Assembly: GCA_002436065.1 (NCBI GenBank)
Contig: DIXP01000118.1
Coordinates: forward strand, 62,001 to 126,000
Reading direction: 5' to 3'
Length of the DNA stretch: 64,000 bases
Source: Chloroflexi bacterium UBA6077
GTDB lineage: Bacteria > Chloroflexota > UBA6077
Shown: piece after piece, positions 6,556-15,431 of the stretch
Numbering within the stretch: position 1 is the stretch's first letter
Layout: each line of letters opens with the position of its first letter
The notes under the pieces: generated by a model
Databases searched by the model: none
What the model was told of the DNA's origin: nothing
Seen by the model: only the letters and a program-made list of their open reading frames with translations
Position numbers and translations under genes: made by a program

Positions 6556-8862
6556 ATGACCAGGGTAGTGAAGACCCAGGTGGAGCAGGAGGGACGCATC
6601 GTCGAGGAGAAAGTGGTGGTCGACGGGCCGGAACTGGAGCCATGGCCACCGGATGCCGCTCTGGAGGTCGTCGGACGACCGGTCTCCAGGGTGGATGCGG
6701 TCGAGCGGGTAACCGGGCGAGCTGTCTACACCCACGATGCCCACCCCCAGGGAATGCTGTACGGAAAGGTCCTCCGTTGCCCCTTCGCCCATGCCAGGAT
6801 CAAGCGGGTCGACGCCTCCCGAGCCTTGCTGCTGCCTGGTGTGCGAGCAGTGCTCACCCACCAGAACGCCCCACCCATCCAGTGGATCGACGGTCTTCAA
6901 CTGCTCGATACCGTCGCCCGCTACCAAGGTTACGAGGTGGCGGCAGTGGCAGCGGAAGACCGGCAAGCGGCCGAAGACGCCCTGAAACTGATCAACGTGG
7001 AGTACGAGGAGCTACCCTTCGTGACGGATCCGGAGAAGGCCCTCCAGCCAGACGCCCCACAGCTGCATCCTGAGGGGAACCTGGTAGGGGGGCGGTCCAG
7101 GGTCTACGAACGGGGCAACATGCAGCAGGGATGGGCGGAAGCGGACCTAGCCGTCGAGGAATCCTTCCACACCCAGGCGGCCCTCCAGAACCCCCTGGAG
7201 CCCCACGGCAGCGTTGCTATGTGGGAGGGTGACTCCCTGACCCTCTGGGACTCCACTCAACACGTCTACGCCGTGCAATTCGGTTTGGCGGGGATGCTGG
7301 GGCTCCCTCTCCACCATGTCCGGGTGATCTGCCAGTACATGGGGGGAGGCTTCGGCAGCAAGCAGGAGTTGGAGAAGCAGTCCCTGCTGGCGGCCCTGTT
7401 GGCCCGCATGGCGGGCAGGCCGGTGAAGATCATGCTGGATCGCGCCGACGAGAGCCTGGTGGCGGGGCACCGGCATCCTACCATCCAGCATCTGAGGATC
7501 GGTGCCCGCAAGGACGGCACCCTGGTCACCGTCGAACTGAAGGCCCTCGTCCCCGTCGGTGCTCATGGCAGTGACTCCATAGTCGAGGGGCCTGTCAAGG
7601 AACTATACCTCTGCCCCAACGTTCGGACGGAGGTGTCCACGGTCCGGACCAACGAGGGGCCGGCCAAGGCGTTCCGAGCACCCGGCTACGTCGAGGGCAG
7701 CTTCGCCCTGGAGTCAGCCATGGACATGCTGGCCGAACGACTGGGAATAGACCCCCTGGAGTTGCGACTGAAGAACTATGCCGACATGGACCAGGTGAGG
7801 GGAAAGGAATACTCGGCTAAGAACCTCCGCCAGGCGTACACGGAGGCAGCCGAGAAGATCGGGTGGGCATCGCGCCCCCACAACGGCTCCTCTGCTGCGG
7901 CGGACTTCCCCTTCATCACCCGAAAACGGGGAATCGGAATGGCGAGTCAGATCTGGGGCGGCGGCGGGGGACCTCCGGCCTACGCCGTGGTGAAGGTGAA
8001 CGCCGACGGCACGGCCGAGGTGATGCTGGGCGGCCAGGACATCGGGAGCGGAACCCGCACGGGGATGGCCCAGATAGCGGCCGAGACGCTGGGATTCCCC
8101 CTGGATCAGGTCAGGGTACTGCTCGGAGACTCCCAGGCCGGGTTCTACGCGCCGGCCAGCGCCGGTAGCCGCAGTATCTCATCCCTGGGACCCGCCGTCC
8201 GGAGCGCTGCAGAAGACGCCAGAAGGCAATTGTTGGACATAGCAGCCCAGATGCTGGACGTGGCCGCGGACCAGGTGGAGTTGAAGAACGGCCACGCCTA
8301 CACCCGCTCGGCGCCAGATCAACGCAGGTCCGTGTCGGAGCTGCTAGCCGCCTTCAGCAATCCAATGGTGGTAGGCAAGGGCTCCCGCGGACCCAACCCT
8401 CCCGATCGAGCGCTCAGGACCTTCGGCGTCCAGTTCGTCGAGGTGGAGGTGGACGTGGACACCGGCCACATTCGCGTACTACACGTGGTGGCCATGCACG
8501 ATTGCGGGCGGATCATCAACCCCAGGCTGGTCCAGAGCCAGTTCGAAGGAGGAATAACCCAGGGAGTCGGCTACGCCCTGACGGAGGAGCGAGTAGTGGA
8601 TCCACAGACGGGTCGGGTGCTCAACCCCGGCCTTGAGGAGTATCTGGTCCCCACATCCATGGACATCCCGGAGATCAACGCCTCTGCCCTGGGGCTGCCA
8701 GATCCACACAGCAACAACCTCGGTGCAAAGGGAGTCGGGGAGCCACCCATAATACCCACGGCTCCGGCCATCGCCAACGCCGTGTACAATGCGACGGGCA
8801 TACGGCTGACTACCCTGCCAATGTCCGCCCGCCAGTTCCTGCAGCGGAGGTCAGCCCCATGA
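6556..8862 (+). CDS. molybdenum hydroxylase, molybdopterin-binding large subunit
   Basis: This 768-residue catalytic subunit of the xanthine dehydrogenase/aldehyde oxidoreductase family starts at ATG 6556, after GGTGAGG. Family motifs are visible: YMGGGFGSKQ and AFRAPGYVEGS around the cofactor, GGQDIGSGTRTGM, and GVGEPP near the C-terminus, which carries the catalytic glutamate. The AFRAPG motif argues against form I CO dehydrogenase, which has AYxCSFR. The FAD subunit type points to a PaoC-like aldehyde oxidoreductase, though the substrate is not fixed by sequence. No XdhC/PaoD-type maturation factor gene lies nearby. Confidence 0.93.
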   Translation: MTRVVKTQVEQEGRIVEEKVVVDGPELEPWPPDAALEVVGRPVSRVDAVERVTGRAVYTHDAHPQGMLYGKVLRCPFAHARIKRVDASRALLLPGVRAVLTHQNAPPIQWIDGLQLLDTVARYQGYEVAAVAAEDRQAAEDALKLINVEYEELPFVTDPEKALQPDAPQLHPEGNLVGGRSRVYERGNMQQGWAEADLAVEESFHTQAALQNPLEPHGSVAMWEGDSLTLWDSTQHVYAVQFGLAGMLGLPLHHVRVICQYMGGGFGSKQELEKQSLLAALLARMAGRPVKIMLDRADESLVAGHRHPTIQHLRIGARKDGTLVTVELKALVPVGAHGSDSIVEGPVKELYLCPNVRTEVSTVRTNEGPAKAFRAPGYVEGSFALESAMDMLAERLGIDPLELRLKNYADMDQVRGKEYSAKNLRQAYTEAAEKIGWASRPHNGSSAAADFPFITRKRGIGMASQIWGGGGGPPAYAVVKVNADGTAEVMLGGQDIGSGTRTGMAQIAAETLGFPLDQVRVLLGDSQAGFYAPASAGSRSISSLGPAVRSAAEDARRQLLDIAAQMLDVAADQVELKNGHAYTRSAPDQRRSVSELLAAFSNPMVVGKGSRGPNPPDRALRTFGVQFVEVEVDVDTGHIRVLHVVAMHDCGRIINPRLVQSQFEGGITQGVGYALTEERVVDPQTGRVLNPGLEEYLVPTSMDIPEINASALGLPDPHSNNLGAKGVGEPPIIPTAPAIANAVYNATGIRLTTLPMSARQFLQRRSAP

Positions 8863-9863
8863 TGCCCTTCGAGCACCTGAACGCCACCTCCATGGAAGAC
8901 GCCCTGGCTGCCCTGGGCGACGACTGGCAGACCCGCATCATAGCAGGTGGCACCGACCTCCTTCCGCTCATGAAGGAGCAGATCATCGCGCCGTCGCGGC
9001 TGGTCAATATCAAGGAGGCTCCTGAACTGGCACGTCTGGACTTCGACCCGGACGACGGCCTGGTAGTGGGGGCGCTGGCTACCCTGGACGAGGTGGCGCG
9101 CAACCCGGCGGTCCGGCAGAAGTACAGGGTGCTGGCCGAAGCCATTGATGTCGCCGCTTCACCTCAACTCCGGAACATGGCCACCCTGGTGGGAAACCTC
9201 CTGCAAACCAGCCGCTGCTGGTACTATCGAGGACCCTTCTTCTGCTGGCTCAAGGGTGGCGACAGCTGCTGCGCTGCTGCGGGAGAAAACCGTCTCCACG
9301 CCCTCTTCGGAGGTGGACCCTGCTTCTCTGCGCACCCTTCTGACCCAGCACCAGCCCTGGTAGCCCTGGGAGCACGGCTGACGATCCACGGCCAAGAGGG
9401 CAACAGTCGGTCGGTGCCGCTGGAAGAGTTCTATGCGCTCCCAACCGAGGACCGCCGCCGGGAAACCATCCTGGGGCCAGGCGAACTGGTTGTGGAAATC
9501 CGTATTCCCCCGCAGCCCCAGGAGGCCCGCGGGAGCTACCTGAAGGCCATGGCTCGAGAAACCTGGGCCTTCGCCCTGGTCGGCGTCGCGGTCCACGGCG
9601 TGTGGGAAGGGCCCATGGCCAGGGAGATCAACGTGACCCTGGGCAGTGTGGCTCCCATACCTTGGAGAGCGCGTCAAGCCGAAGACCTGGTGAGAGGCAA
9701 GCCGCTGGACGGCAATCTCGCTCGCCAGGCCGGCGAGGCCGCTGTCGCTGATGCCCGGCCACTCCAGCAGAACGGGTACAAGGTGAAGTTAGTGCGCACC
9801 CTGGTTGAGCGCGCCCTCCTGATGGCCTCAGCCCCCAAAGGGAGACGCCATACCGCGGCGTGA
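8859..9863 (+). CDS. molybdenum hydroxylase, FAD subunit with probable [4Fe-4S] insertion
   Basis: This 334-residue FAD-binding subunit (CoxM/PaoB class) overlaps the large-subunit stop by ATGA. The FAD motif IIAGGTDLLPLMK lies at about residue 27-39. After LRNMATLVGNLLQ there is a cysteine-rich insertion (SRCWYYRGPFFCW, GGDSCCAAAGENR, GGGPCFSAHPSD). An insertion at this place carries a [4Fe-4S] cluster in E. coli PaoB and in 4-hydroxybenzoyl-CoA reductase beta. Its presence separates this enzyme from CO dehydrogenase and from ordinary xanthine dehydrogenase. Cluster binding is inferred from cysteine positions. Confidence 0.9.
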   Translation: MMPFEHLNATSMEDALAALGDDWQTRIIAGGTDLLPLMKEQIIAPSRLVNIKEAPELARLDFDPDDGLVVGALATLDEVARNPAVRQKYRVLAEAIDVAASPQLRNMATLVGNLLQTSRCWYYRGPFFCWLKGGDSCCAAAGENRLHALFGGGPCFSAHPSDPAPALVALGARLTIHGQEGNSRSVPLEEFYALPTEDRRRETILGPGELVVEIRIPPQPQEARGSYLKAMARETWAFALVGVAVHGVWEGPMAREINVTLGSVAPIPWRARQAEDLVRGKPLDGNLARQAGEAAVADARPLQQNGYKVKLVRTLVERALLMASAPKGRRHTAA

Positions 9864-9910
9864 GTCTGTTGTAGGGCATGGGCAGTTGCCCATGCCCTAC
9901 AACAGACTCA
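9861..9910. terminator. 23-bp perfect inverted repeat, bidirectional terminator
   Basis: Arms 9861-9883 and 9888-9910 are exact reverse complements with loop AGTT. The left arm begins at the TGA stop of the FAD subunit and the right arm overlaps the stop of priA on the other strand. It most likely stops transcription from both sides; no long T-tract follows. Confidence 0.7.
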
Positions 9911-12341
9911 CCGGGTCCACGTCCAGACTCCAGCCCAGGGGCAAATGGATCTCTTCCAGCAGGCGGCCCAGCCCCTCGCCCACCAGGACGATCTGCCACC
10001 GATATCGCGCCCGTATACGATGGTGGAAGGCCGGAGCAGGCCCTAGAACGTCCACATCGGCAATGCCCAACTCCTCCACCTTCGCATGCAGCGTCTCCCG
10101 CATTCGCAGCGCCTCGAAACCGGCCCGCGCCTCTCCGCCCCCTGAGAACAGCAGCCGCGCCATCCGGCGGAAGGGGGGGTAGGAGTGAAACCGCCGAAAG
10201 GCCATCTCCTGCTGGTAGAAGGATCCGTAGTCGTGGCGGCTGGCAGCCACGAGGCTGTAGTGTTGGGGAGTGTAGGTCTGGAAGATGACCCGCCCCTCCC
10301 TCGCGCCCCTGCCTGCTCGCCCCGCAACCTGTGCCAGCAGTTGAAAGGTCCGCTCCGCAGCTCTGAAGTCCGGAAGGTGAAGGGTCACATCCGCCAGCAC
10401 CACCCCTACCAGTGTCACCATAGGGAAATCCAGCGCCTTGGCTACCATCTGCGTCCCCACCAGGATGTCCGCTTCGCGATCACGGAACTGCCTATGCAGG
10501 TGGTCGTGAGCACTGGGCTTGCCGGCGACATCGTGGTCCCACCGGAGAACCCTCGCCGAGGGGAACAGCCTGCGCGCCTCCTCCTCCACCCGCTCGGTCC
10601 CGGCCCCGAAATAGCTGATTCGGCTGCCCTTGCACTGCGGGCACCGATCGGGGATAGCTGTTCGCCGATTGCAGCTGTGGCAAACCAGCCCCCCCTGCTC
10701 ACGATGGAACACCATCGGGAGATCGCAGCGACGACACTTGAGAACGTGGCCGCAGTCCCGGCAGACTACCGAGGTGGATGAGCCGCGGCGGTTGAGGAAC
10801 AATATGGCCTGCTCACCCGCCGAAAGCGTCCTCTCCAGCGCGACCTGAAGGGAGCGACTGAAGAGGCTCCTGTTCCTCGCCTTCAGCTCCTCTCTTAGAT
10901 CGACGATCTCCACCCGCGGCAGCGCACCGGCGGACCACCCTCGGGCGCTCGGCCCCTCGTAGCGGCTGGGGATGCTCAATAGTTGGTAGACTCCCCGCTC
11001 CGCCAGGTAGTAGGAAGCGACGTCAGGCGTGGCGCTTCCCAGCAGGACAGCTGCACCCGTTCGGCGCCCCAGTTCGATCGCCACGTCCCGAGCGTGGTAC
11101 TGAGGGTCCAACCCCTCCTGCTTGTAGGCAGGCTCGTGCTCCTCGTCCAGCACCACCAGACCCAGTTGCGGGACAGGGGCAAAGAGGGCGGACCTGGGAC
11201 CAACCACCACGTCGTACTGCCCTTCGTACACTCCCCGCCACAGCCTAACCCTCTCGTGGTCGGGTAGTGCGCTGTGCATCAGTGCAACCCTGCCGGGGAA
11301 CCGCTCCGAGTAGCGACGGAGCGCCTCCGGCGTCTGGGCGATTTCGCTGACCAGGACAATGGTCTGGCGGCCCAGCGCGACCAGAGTCTCTATCAACTTC
11401 AAGTATATGTGGGTCTTACCGCTCCCCGTCACGCCGTGCAGTAGGGTGACCTGATGCTCGCGCCGCTTCAGCGCATCGGCAATGGCCTTGAAAGCCCCCT
11501 GTTGGGCGTCGCTGAGAACGATGGGGGGAGGCGGTACGGACCCCACCCCCCGGCCCCCTCCCCCACGGGGAGAGGGGGAGGCGAGGACTCCCTCTCCCGC
11601 CGCAGTGGGAGAGGATCGGGGTGAGGGATCGTTCTCAGGGCAAAGACCCACTTGGGAGACTACCAGGCAGTTCCCCTCACCCTGACCCTCTCCCTTTGGG
11701 AGAGGGGATTGATCGCTCCCCCTTCCCGTATCGGGAAGGGGGGCCGGGGGGGTTAGGTCATTCCCCATCCGCACCAGCGTCCCCTCCCTCACCATCCGCC
11801 TCAGGGTCACCAGCGCCACACCGGTTTCGTCCATCACCTCCCGCGCTGAGGAGGGGCCTCGATGCCGGAGGACCTCGACCACCCGAACCCTCACGCCGGT
11901 GAGAGCCACTTCCACTAGCGCCCCCTCGGCAAGGTCGATCACCGTCTCCTCTGAGAGCGGCGGGCGCGGCCATTCGAACTCCCACTGTCCGGAAGCCGCA
12001 TTCGAACCGCCTCGTTGCTGGATGCACCGCTGCCACCCGGGAGGAAGGAAAAGCGTGAGGGCCCCGAAGGGGCTGCACCGGTAGTAGGAGGCAATCCAGA
12101 GGGCCACCTGCACCCGCTCTGCCCCCAGAGTCGGGGCGCCCTCCACCAAACCAAGCAGGTCCCTGGTCGGGACATCGGGGGGGAGGGAGTCGACACGCGC
12201 GACGATGCCGGGGAGCACCCGCGAGCCGAAGGGGACTATGGCAATGCAGCCGGGCTGCGCTGCCATTCCTGCGGGAATGGCATAGCTGAAAAGACGCCCA
12301 ACGCGGGCCGGCACAGGCACGGCCACATGGGCGTACTTCAT
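9897..12341 (-). CDS. priA: primosomal protein N' (replication restart helicase)
   Basis: PriA is a 3'-5' superfamily 2 helicase that restarts stalled replication forks. The start is ATG 12341 (MKYAHVAVPVPARVG), which overlaps the gmk stop as ATGA. The 814-residue protein has the N-terminal DNA-binding domain, Walker A VTGSGKT (about 304-310), DEEH (LVVLDEEHEPAYKQ) and the eight-cysteine zinc region CRDCGHVLKCRRC...CHSCNRR...CPQC (about 524-573). It is roughly 80 residues longer than typical PriA. The excess matches a Pro/Gly-rich insertion (about 193-272) between the DNA-binding and helicase parts, encoded by tandem GC-rich hairpins. Confidence 0.95.
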   Translation of the reverse strand: MKYAHVAVPVPARVGRLFSYAIPAGMAAQPGCIAIVPFGSRVLPGIVARVDSLPPDVPTRDLLGLVEGAPTLGAERVQVALWIASYYRCSPFGALTLFLPPGWQRCIQQRGGSNAASGQWEFEWPRPPLSEETVIDLAEGALVEVALTGVRVRVVEVLRHRGPSSAREVMDETGVALVTLRRMVREGTLVRMGNDLTPPAPLPDTGRGSDQSPLPKGEGQGEGNCLVVSQVGLCPENDPSPRSSPTAAGEGVLASPSPRGGGGRGVGSVPPPPIVLSDAQQGAFKAIADALKRREHQVTLLHGVTGSGKTHIYLKLIETLVALGRQTIVLVSEIAQTPEALRRYSERFPGRVALMHSALPDHERVRLWRGVYEGQYDVVVGPRSALFAPVPQLGLVVLDEEHEPAYKQEGLDPQYHARDVAIELGRRTGAAVLLGSATPDVASYYLAERGVYQLLSIPSRYEGPSARGWSAGALPRVEIVDLREELKARNRSLFSRSLQVALERTLSAGEQAILFLNRRGSSTSVVCRDCGHVLKCRRCDLPMVFHREQGGLVCHSCNRRTAIPDRCPQCKGSRISYFGAGTERVEEEARRLFPSARVLRWDHDVAGKPSAHDHLHRQFRDREADILVGTQMVAKALDFPMVTLVGVVLADVTLHLPDFRAAERTFQLLAQVAGRAGRGAREGRVIFQTYTPQHYSLVAASRHDYGSFYQQEMAFRRFHSYPPFRRMARLLFSGGGEARAGFEALRMRETLHAKVEELGIADVDVLGPAPAFHHRIRARYRWQIVLVGEGLGRLLEEIHLPLGWSLDVDPVSLL
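11525..11765. repeat. in-frame cluster of GC-rich palindromes inside priA
   Basis: At least three tight hairpins occur in tandem: cctctccc/gggagagg (11591-11598 with 11607-11614), ccctctccc/gggagaggg (11686-11694 with 11698-11706) and cccccttcccg/cgggaaggggg (11718-11728 with 11732-11742). They keep the priA frame open and encode peptides such as PLPKGEGQGEG and SPSPRGGGGRGVG. A hairpin of the same sequence type occurs in the gene at 20595-22220. Confidence 0.8.
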
Positions 12342-12943
12342 ACCACTGCTTGGCGGCGATGCACCCGGCACTTCTCGGCCACGATAATGGCCTTGACCTT
12401 CTCGACGGCCTCTGCCAGGCCATCGTCCTGGTTGACCACGCAATAGTCGAAGTCGGGCAGACGCTTCATCTCCTCCACGGCATTGTCGATCCGAGTCCGC
12501 AGCTGCTCGGCAGTCTCGGTACCGCGACCGGAGAGTCGCTTGACCAGCACCTCCATGGAGGGGGGCGCGAGGAAGATAAGGACGGCGCCTGGGACCTTCC
12601 GCTTGATGGTCGCGGAACCCTGCACGTCCACCCGCATCAGGACGTCCTCCCCCCCCTGGAGGATCTTGCGCACCTGTTCTCGCGGCACGCCATAACGGTT
12701 CCCGTGCACCACCGCCCACTCCAGCAGGGCATCCTCCGCCACCATCCGGTCGAACTCCTCGTTGGAAACGAAGAAGTAGTCTTTGCCGTGGACCTCCCCT
12801 TTTCGAGGGCTGCGAGTGGTCGCGGTTACAGTGAAGCGGAGCGGGTAACACTGTTGCCGCAACCTGTCCATCACGGCGTCCTTGCCAACCCCTGACGGCC
12901 CCGACAGTACCACCAGGAGACCGGCTGCCGGCTCCTCACTCAC
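12338..12943 (-). CDS. gmk: guanylate kinase
   Basis: Guanylate kinase phosphorylates GMP to GDP with ATP. I chose GTG 12943 because GAGGTGAAG lies just upstream and the 201-residue product matches the family length; a TTG at 13015 would add 24 residues without family support. The P-loop GPSGVGKD is at 15-22, with Asp in place of the usual Ser/Thr. TATTRSPRKGEVHGKDYFF is the GMP-binding lobe, and RTRIDNAVEEM belongs to the lid/C-terminal helices. The stop overlaps the priA start, so the two genes form an operon. Confidence 0.93.
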   Translation of the reverse strand: MSEEPAAGLLVVLSGPSGVGKDAVMDRLRQQCYPLRFTVTATTRSPRKGEVHGKDYFFVSNEEFDRMVAEDALLEWAVVHGNRYGVPREQVRKILQGGEDVLMRVDVQGSATIKRKVPGAVLIFLAPPSMEVLVKRLSGRGTETAEQLRTRIDNAVEEMKRLPDFDYCVVNQDDGLAEAVEKVKAIIVAEKCRVHRRQAVV

Positions 12944-13031
12944 TACCTTCACCTCAACGGCGGGCCGGAAGGCCGCCTGGTATATCGTACTGGTATGCGG
13001 CAATTCTGCGGCCAACGGTACGTCTCCTGCG

Positions 13032-13040
13032 TGCTATACT
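13032..13040 (+). promoter_or_regulatory. extended -10 promoter of the NFACT gene
   Basis: TGCTATACT provides a TG-N extended -10 (TATACT 13035-13040), 50 bases before the ATG at 13090. No good -35 is visible, as expected for extended -10 promoters. The same 9-mer occurs upstream of the gene at 18123. Confidence 0.45.
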
Positions 13041-13089
13041 CGAAGAGAGATCTCCACTTCCCACAGCCCTCTAGAAAGGGGTGCCGGCC

Positions 13090-14877
13090 ATGACCTTTGA
13101 CGCCCTGGCGATGCACGCCATCAGGGATGAACTGGAAGCCGAGCTCCTGGGCGGCCATGTGGAGAAGCTGTTCCTCCTGTCCGGCCTGGAGGTTGGCCTC
13201 CGCATTCGCGCCCAGCGCCACGACCACAACCTGCTGATTTCGGCTGATCCACAGTTCGCCCGGGTCCACCTGATAGGCGAAACCGTTCGGCGGCTCTCCG
13301 AGGAGGTTACGCCCTTCCTGTTGCTGTTGCGGAAGTACGTACGCGACGGTCGGATAACTTCCATCGAACAGCCGACTCTGGAGAGGGTGCTGAGGTTGTC
13401 GGTGGAGAACCGGCTGGACGACGGTTCAACAGCCGCCACCAGTCTAATTATAGAGATCATGGGGAAGTACAGCAATGTGATCCTGGTCGGGCCGGATGGG
13501 AATGTGCTGGATGCCCTCAAGCGGATCCCACCCTCACTCAGCCGCCAACGCCCCGTGCTGCCCCACCTGCCCTACAGCCCCCCGCCGGCCACAGAGAAGC
13601 TGAACCCCCTGTCACCGATCCTCGCGCGCCAACTAGCTGCGGCTGCCCGCCAAGTCAAGCCGGGCTCCCCCCTGTGGCGGTTCCTGCAGGAGTCGGTAAA
13701 CGGACTGGGTCCCCTGGCTGCTAGAGAGGCAGTGTACAGGGCCTTCGGCGAGGCACAGAAGGCCGTCACTCAGGATATCCCGTGGCAGGAGCTGACCGCT
13801 GCCCTGGACTCGCTTCTCAAGCCTCTTCAGACGCGCCAGTGGGGCCCCTGTGTGGTGGTGCGGGAGGATGTGGTCGTCCACTTCGCCCCCTACCTACTCA
13901 CCCAGTTCCCAGAAGCCGAGGTGGAGAGGGTCCAGAGCATGAGCGAAGCCGTGGAGCGTGCCAACGCCGACCGGCTGAAGTTCCGCCCGGCCGAGGCACT
14001 TCGAGCGCCCCTGCGAGCGTCTCTCAAGGCCAGGCTCGATCGTGCGCGGCGTAAGGAGGAGTCGCTGCTCCAGGCCCTGTCCAGGGGTGAGAAAGCGGAG
14101 GAGCTAAAGCAGTTCGGCCAGGCTATCCTGGCGAACGTCGGGCAGATCGCCCACGGCCAGGAATCTCTGCAGTGGGAAGGGATGACGATAGCCCTCGACC
14201 CCAAACTGAGTCCCTCGGAGAACGCCCAGCGCTACTTCAGAGAGTATGCCAAGTCCAGGGATGCCGCTCGAGAGATACCGGCCCTCCAACAGGCCGCCAG
14301 ACTCGATAGGGAGTACCTGGAGCAACTGCTGACCCTGGCGGAGCTAGCCAAGAGCGACGTAGAGCTGAAGGCCCTTTCTCGTGAGTTGGCGGAGACTGAG
14401 AATCGCCGACAGGAACCCGCTCAATCTAGGCCTCAGGTGGGATCGAGTGGCCGCTCGCGCCCTGGGCCAAAGCCGAAGCCTGGGAAACCAAGGGTCGAGC
14501 AGCCCACGGGCACTGTCAGGCGACTTACCTCCAACGAAGGGATTCAGATTCTGGTGGGCGGTAGCGCAAGGGGGAACGAGAGAGCCACCTTCGACCTGGG
14601 CACAGGAGGAGACCTCTGGCTCCACGCTCGAGGCATCCCTGGCGCCCACGTCATTGTCAAGCTGGGAGGCAGGGAACCCTCCAGGCAGATCCTGTTAGAG
14701 GCCGCCCGAGTCGCAGCTATCCACAGCCAGGGGAAGGGATCAGCCAAGGTCCCCGTGGATTACACCCTTCAACGCAACGTGAAGAAGGTCAAAGGTGGGC
14801 CTCCTGGGCTCGTCACCTACTCTGGAGAAAAGACGATCCGCGTGGACGCCCTGGAGCCAGAAGAGGATCTAACGTGA
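13090..14877 (+). CDS. NFACT family protein (Rqc2/RqcH homologue)
   Basis: This 595-residue protein belongs to the Rqc2/FbpA (NFACT) family. Bacterial RqcH binds stalled 50S-peptidyl-tRNA complexes and adds C-terminal alanine tails; older names are fibronectin-binding protein. The NFACT-N domain starts MTFDALAMHAIRDELEAEL and contains IIEIMGKYSNVILV. A long coiled-coil spans roughly 300-430. The NFACT-R domain carries SNEGIQILVGGS and DLWLHARGIPGAHVIVKLG, with the C-terminal HSQGKGSAKVPVDYT typical of the family. ATG 13090 fits AAAGGGG at 13074-13080; an in-frame GTG at 13081 is less well spaced. Confidence 0.9.
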   Translation: MTFDALAMHAIRDELEAELLGGHVEKLFLLSGLEVGLRIRAQRHDHNLLISADPQFARVHLIGETVRRLSEEVTPFLLLLRKYVRDGRITSIEQPTLERVLRLSVENRLDDGSTAATSLIIEIMGKYSNVILVGPDGNVLDALKRIPPSLSRQRPVLPHLPYSPPPATEKLNPLSPILARQLAAAARQVKPGSPLWRFLQESVNGLGPLAAREAVYRAFGEAQKAVTQDIPWQELTAALDSLLKPLQTRQWGPCVVVREDVVVHFAPYLLTQFPEAEVERVQSMSEAVERANADRLKFRPAEALRAPLRASLKARLDRARRKEESLLQALSRGEKAEELKQFGQAILANVGQIAHGQESLQWEGMTIALDPKLSPSENAQRYFREYAKSRDAAREIPALQQAARLDREYLEQLLTLAELAKSDVELKALSRELAETENRRQEPAQSRPQVGSSGRSRPGPKPKPGKPRVEQPTGTVRRLTSNEGIQILVGGSARGNERATFDLGTGGDLWLHARGIPGAHVIVKLGGREPSRQILLEAARVAAIHSQGKGSAKVPVDYTLQRNVKKVKGGPPGLVTYSGEKTIRVDALEPEEDLT

Positions 14878-14925
14878 CAGGGGCGAATCTGGAGCAATCG
14901 TTCGCTCCAGATTCGCCCCTGTCAC
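14874..14925. terminator. 22-bp perfect inverted repeat between convergent genes
   Basis: Arms 14874-14895 and 14904-14925 are exact reverse complements with an 8-base loop. The left arm contains the TGA stop of the NFACT gene. The minus-strand GlsB-like gene ends at 14935, so this is a shared terminator candidate. Confidence 0.7.
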
Positions 14926-14934
14926 AACGCCTGG

Positions 14935-15261
14935 CTAGACCTCGCGTCTGGAACTCTGCTTCCAGAACAGATCGACGAAGAAGGCCAGGACGATGGCTCC
15001 AATTAGGGCTGGGATGATGGCAATGCCGGCGATCACCGGCCCGAGCTCCCCAAAAAGTGCCGTGCCCAGCCAGCTACCCACCAACCCCGCCAGGATCGCG
15101 CCCAACCACCCAAAGGGCAGCCGGCCCGGCACGATCACGTCGGCCAACCAGCCGACGATGCCGGCGATGATCAGCGTGATGATGACCCCCAGGAAGTTGG
15201 TGGTGAAGAAGAACAGCGCCAGCACCAACAGGACTAGCAGTATCACAAGTACCAGAGGCAT
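14935..15261 (-). CDS. GlsB/YeaQ/YmgE family membrane protein
   Basis: This 108-residue protein is almost wholly hydrophobic, with about four membrane segments. The glycine-rich core GIVGWLADVIVPGRLPFGWLG followed by LGTALFG matches the transglycosylase-associated GlsB/YeaQ family, whose members are linked to stress responses; the biochemical role is unclear. The family core usually makes up a protein of about 82 residues; here an extra N-terminal helix (LVLVILLVLLVLALFFF) is present. GGAGATGAGAAG precedes the ATG at 15261. Confidence 0.8.
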   Translation of the reverse strand: MPLVLVILLVLLVLALFFFTTNFLGVIITLIIAGIVGWLADVIVPGRLPFGWLGAILAGLVGSWLGTALFGELGPVIAGIAIIPALIGAIVLAFFVDLFWKQSSRREV

Positions 15262-15353
15262 CTCTTCTCATCTCCCTACGCACTTTAGCATTGCCCAAGC
15301 ACCATCAAGCTGGGCACGCATTAGAGCACGCCACATGCCACGGGGTAGATGAG

Positions 15354-15386
15354 GATGAGACCCTGGGAACCGCCCAGGGTCTCATC
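15354..15386 (-). terminator. hairpin downstream of trxA
   Basis: Arms gatgagaccctggg (15354-15367) and its exact complement (15373-15386) flank loop AACCG, 46 bases after the trxA stop in the minus direction. Confidence 0.6.
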
Positions 15387-15431
15387 GCGATCGTCTTCTG
15401 ATCTCCCGGAATGGTCGCCGAGCCTCACGAC

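Noticed and set aside
6556..8862. Carbon monoxide dehydrogenase (CoxL form I)
   Set aside because: The AYxCSFR motif is absent (AFRAPG instead) and the FAD subunit has a PaoB-like cysteine insertion.
11525..11765. CRISPR-like array in priA
   Set aside because: Repeat units are irregular palindromes of different length with no uniform spacers, and they are translated in frame.
12342..12851. Longer priA start
   Set aside because: The extra residues are a shadow frame of gmk; ATG 12341 overlaps the gmk stop and begins with the family sequence.
12944..13015. TTG start of gmk at 13015
   Set aside because: It adds 24 residues not found in guanylate kinases, and GTG 12943 has a strong ribosome-binding site.
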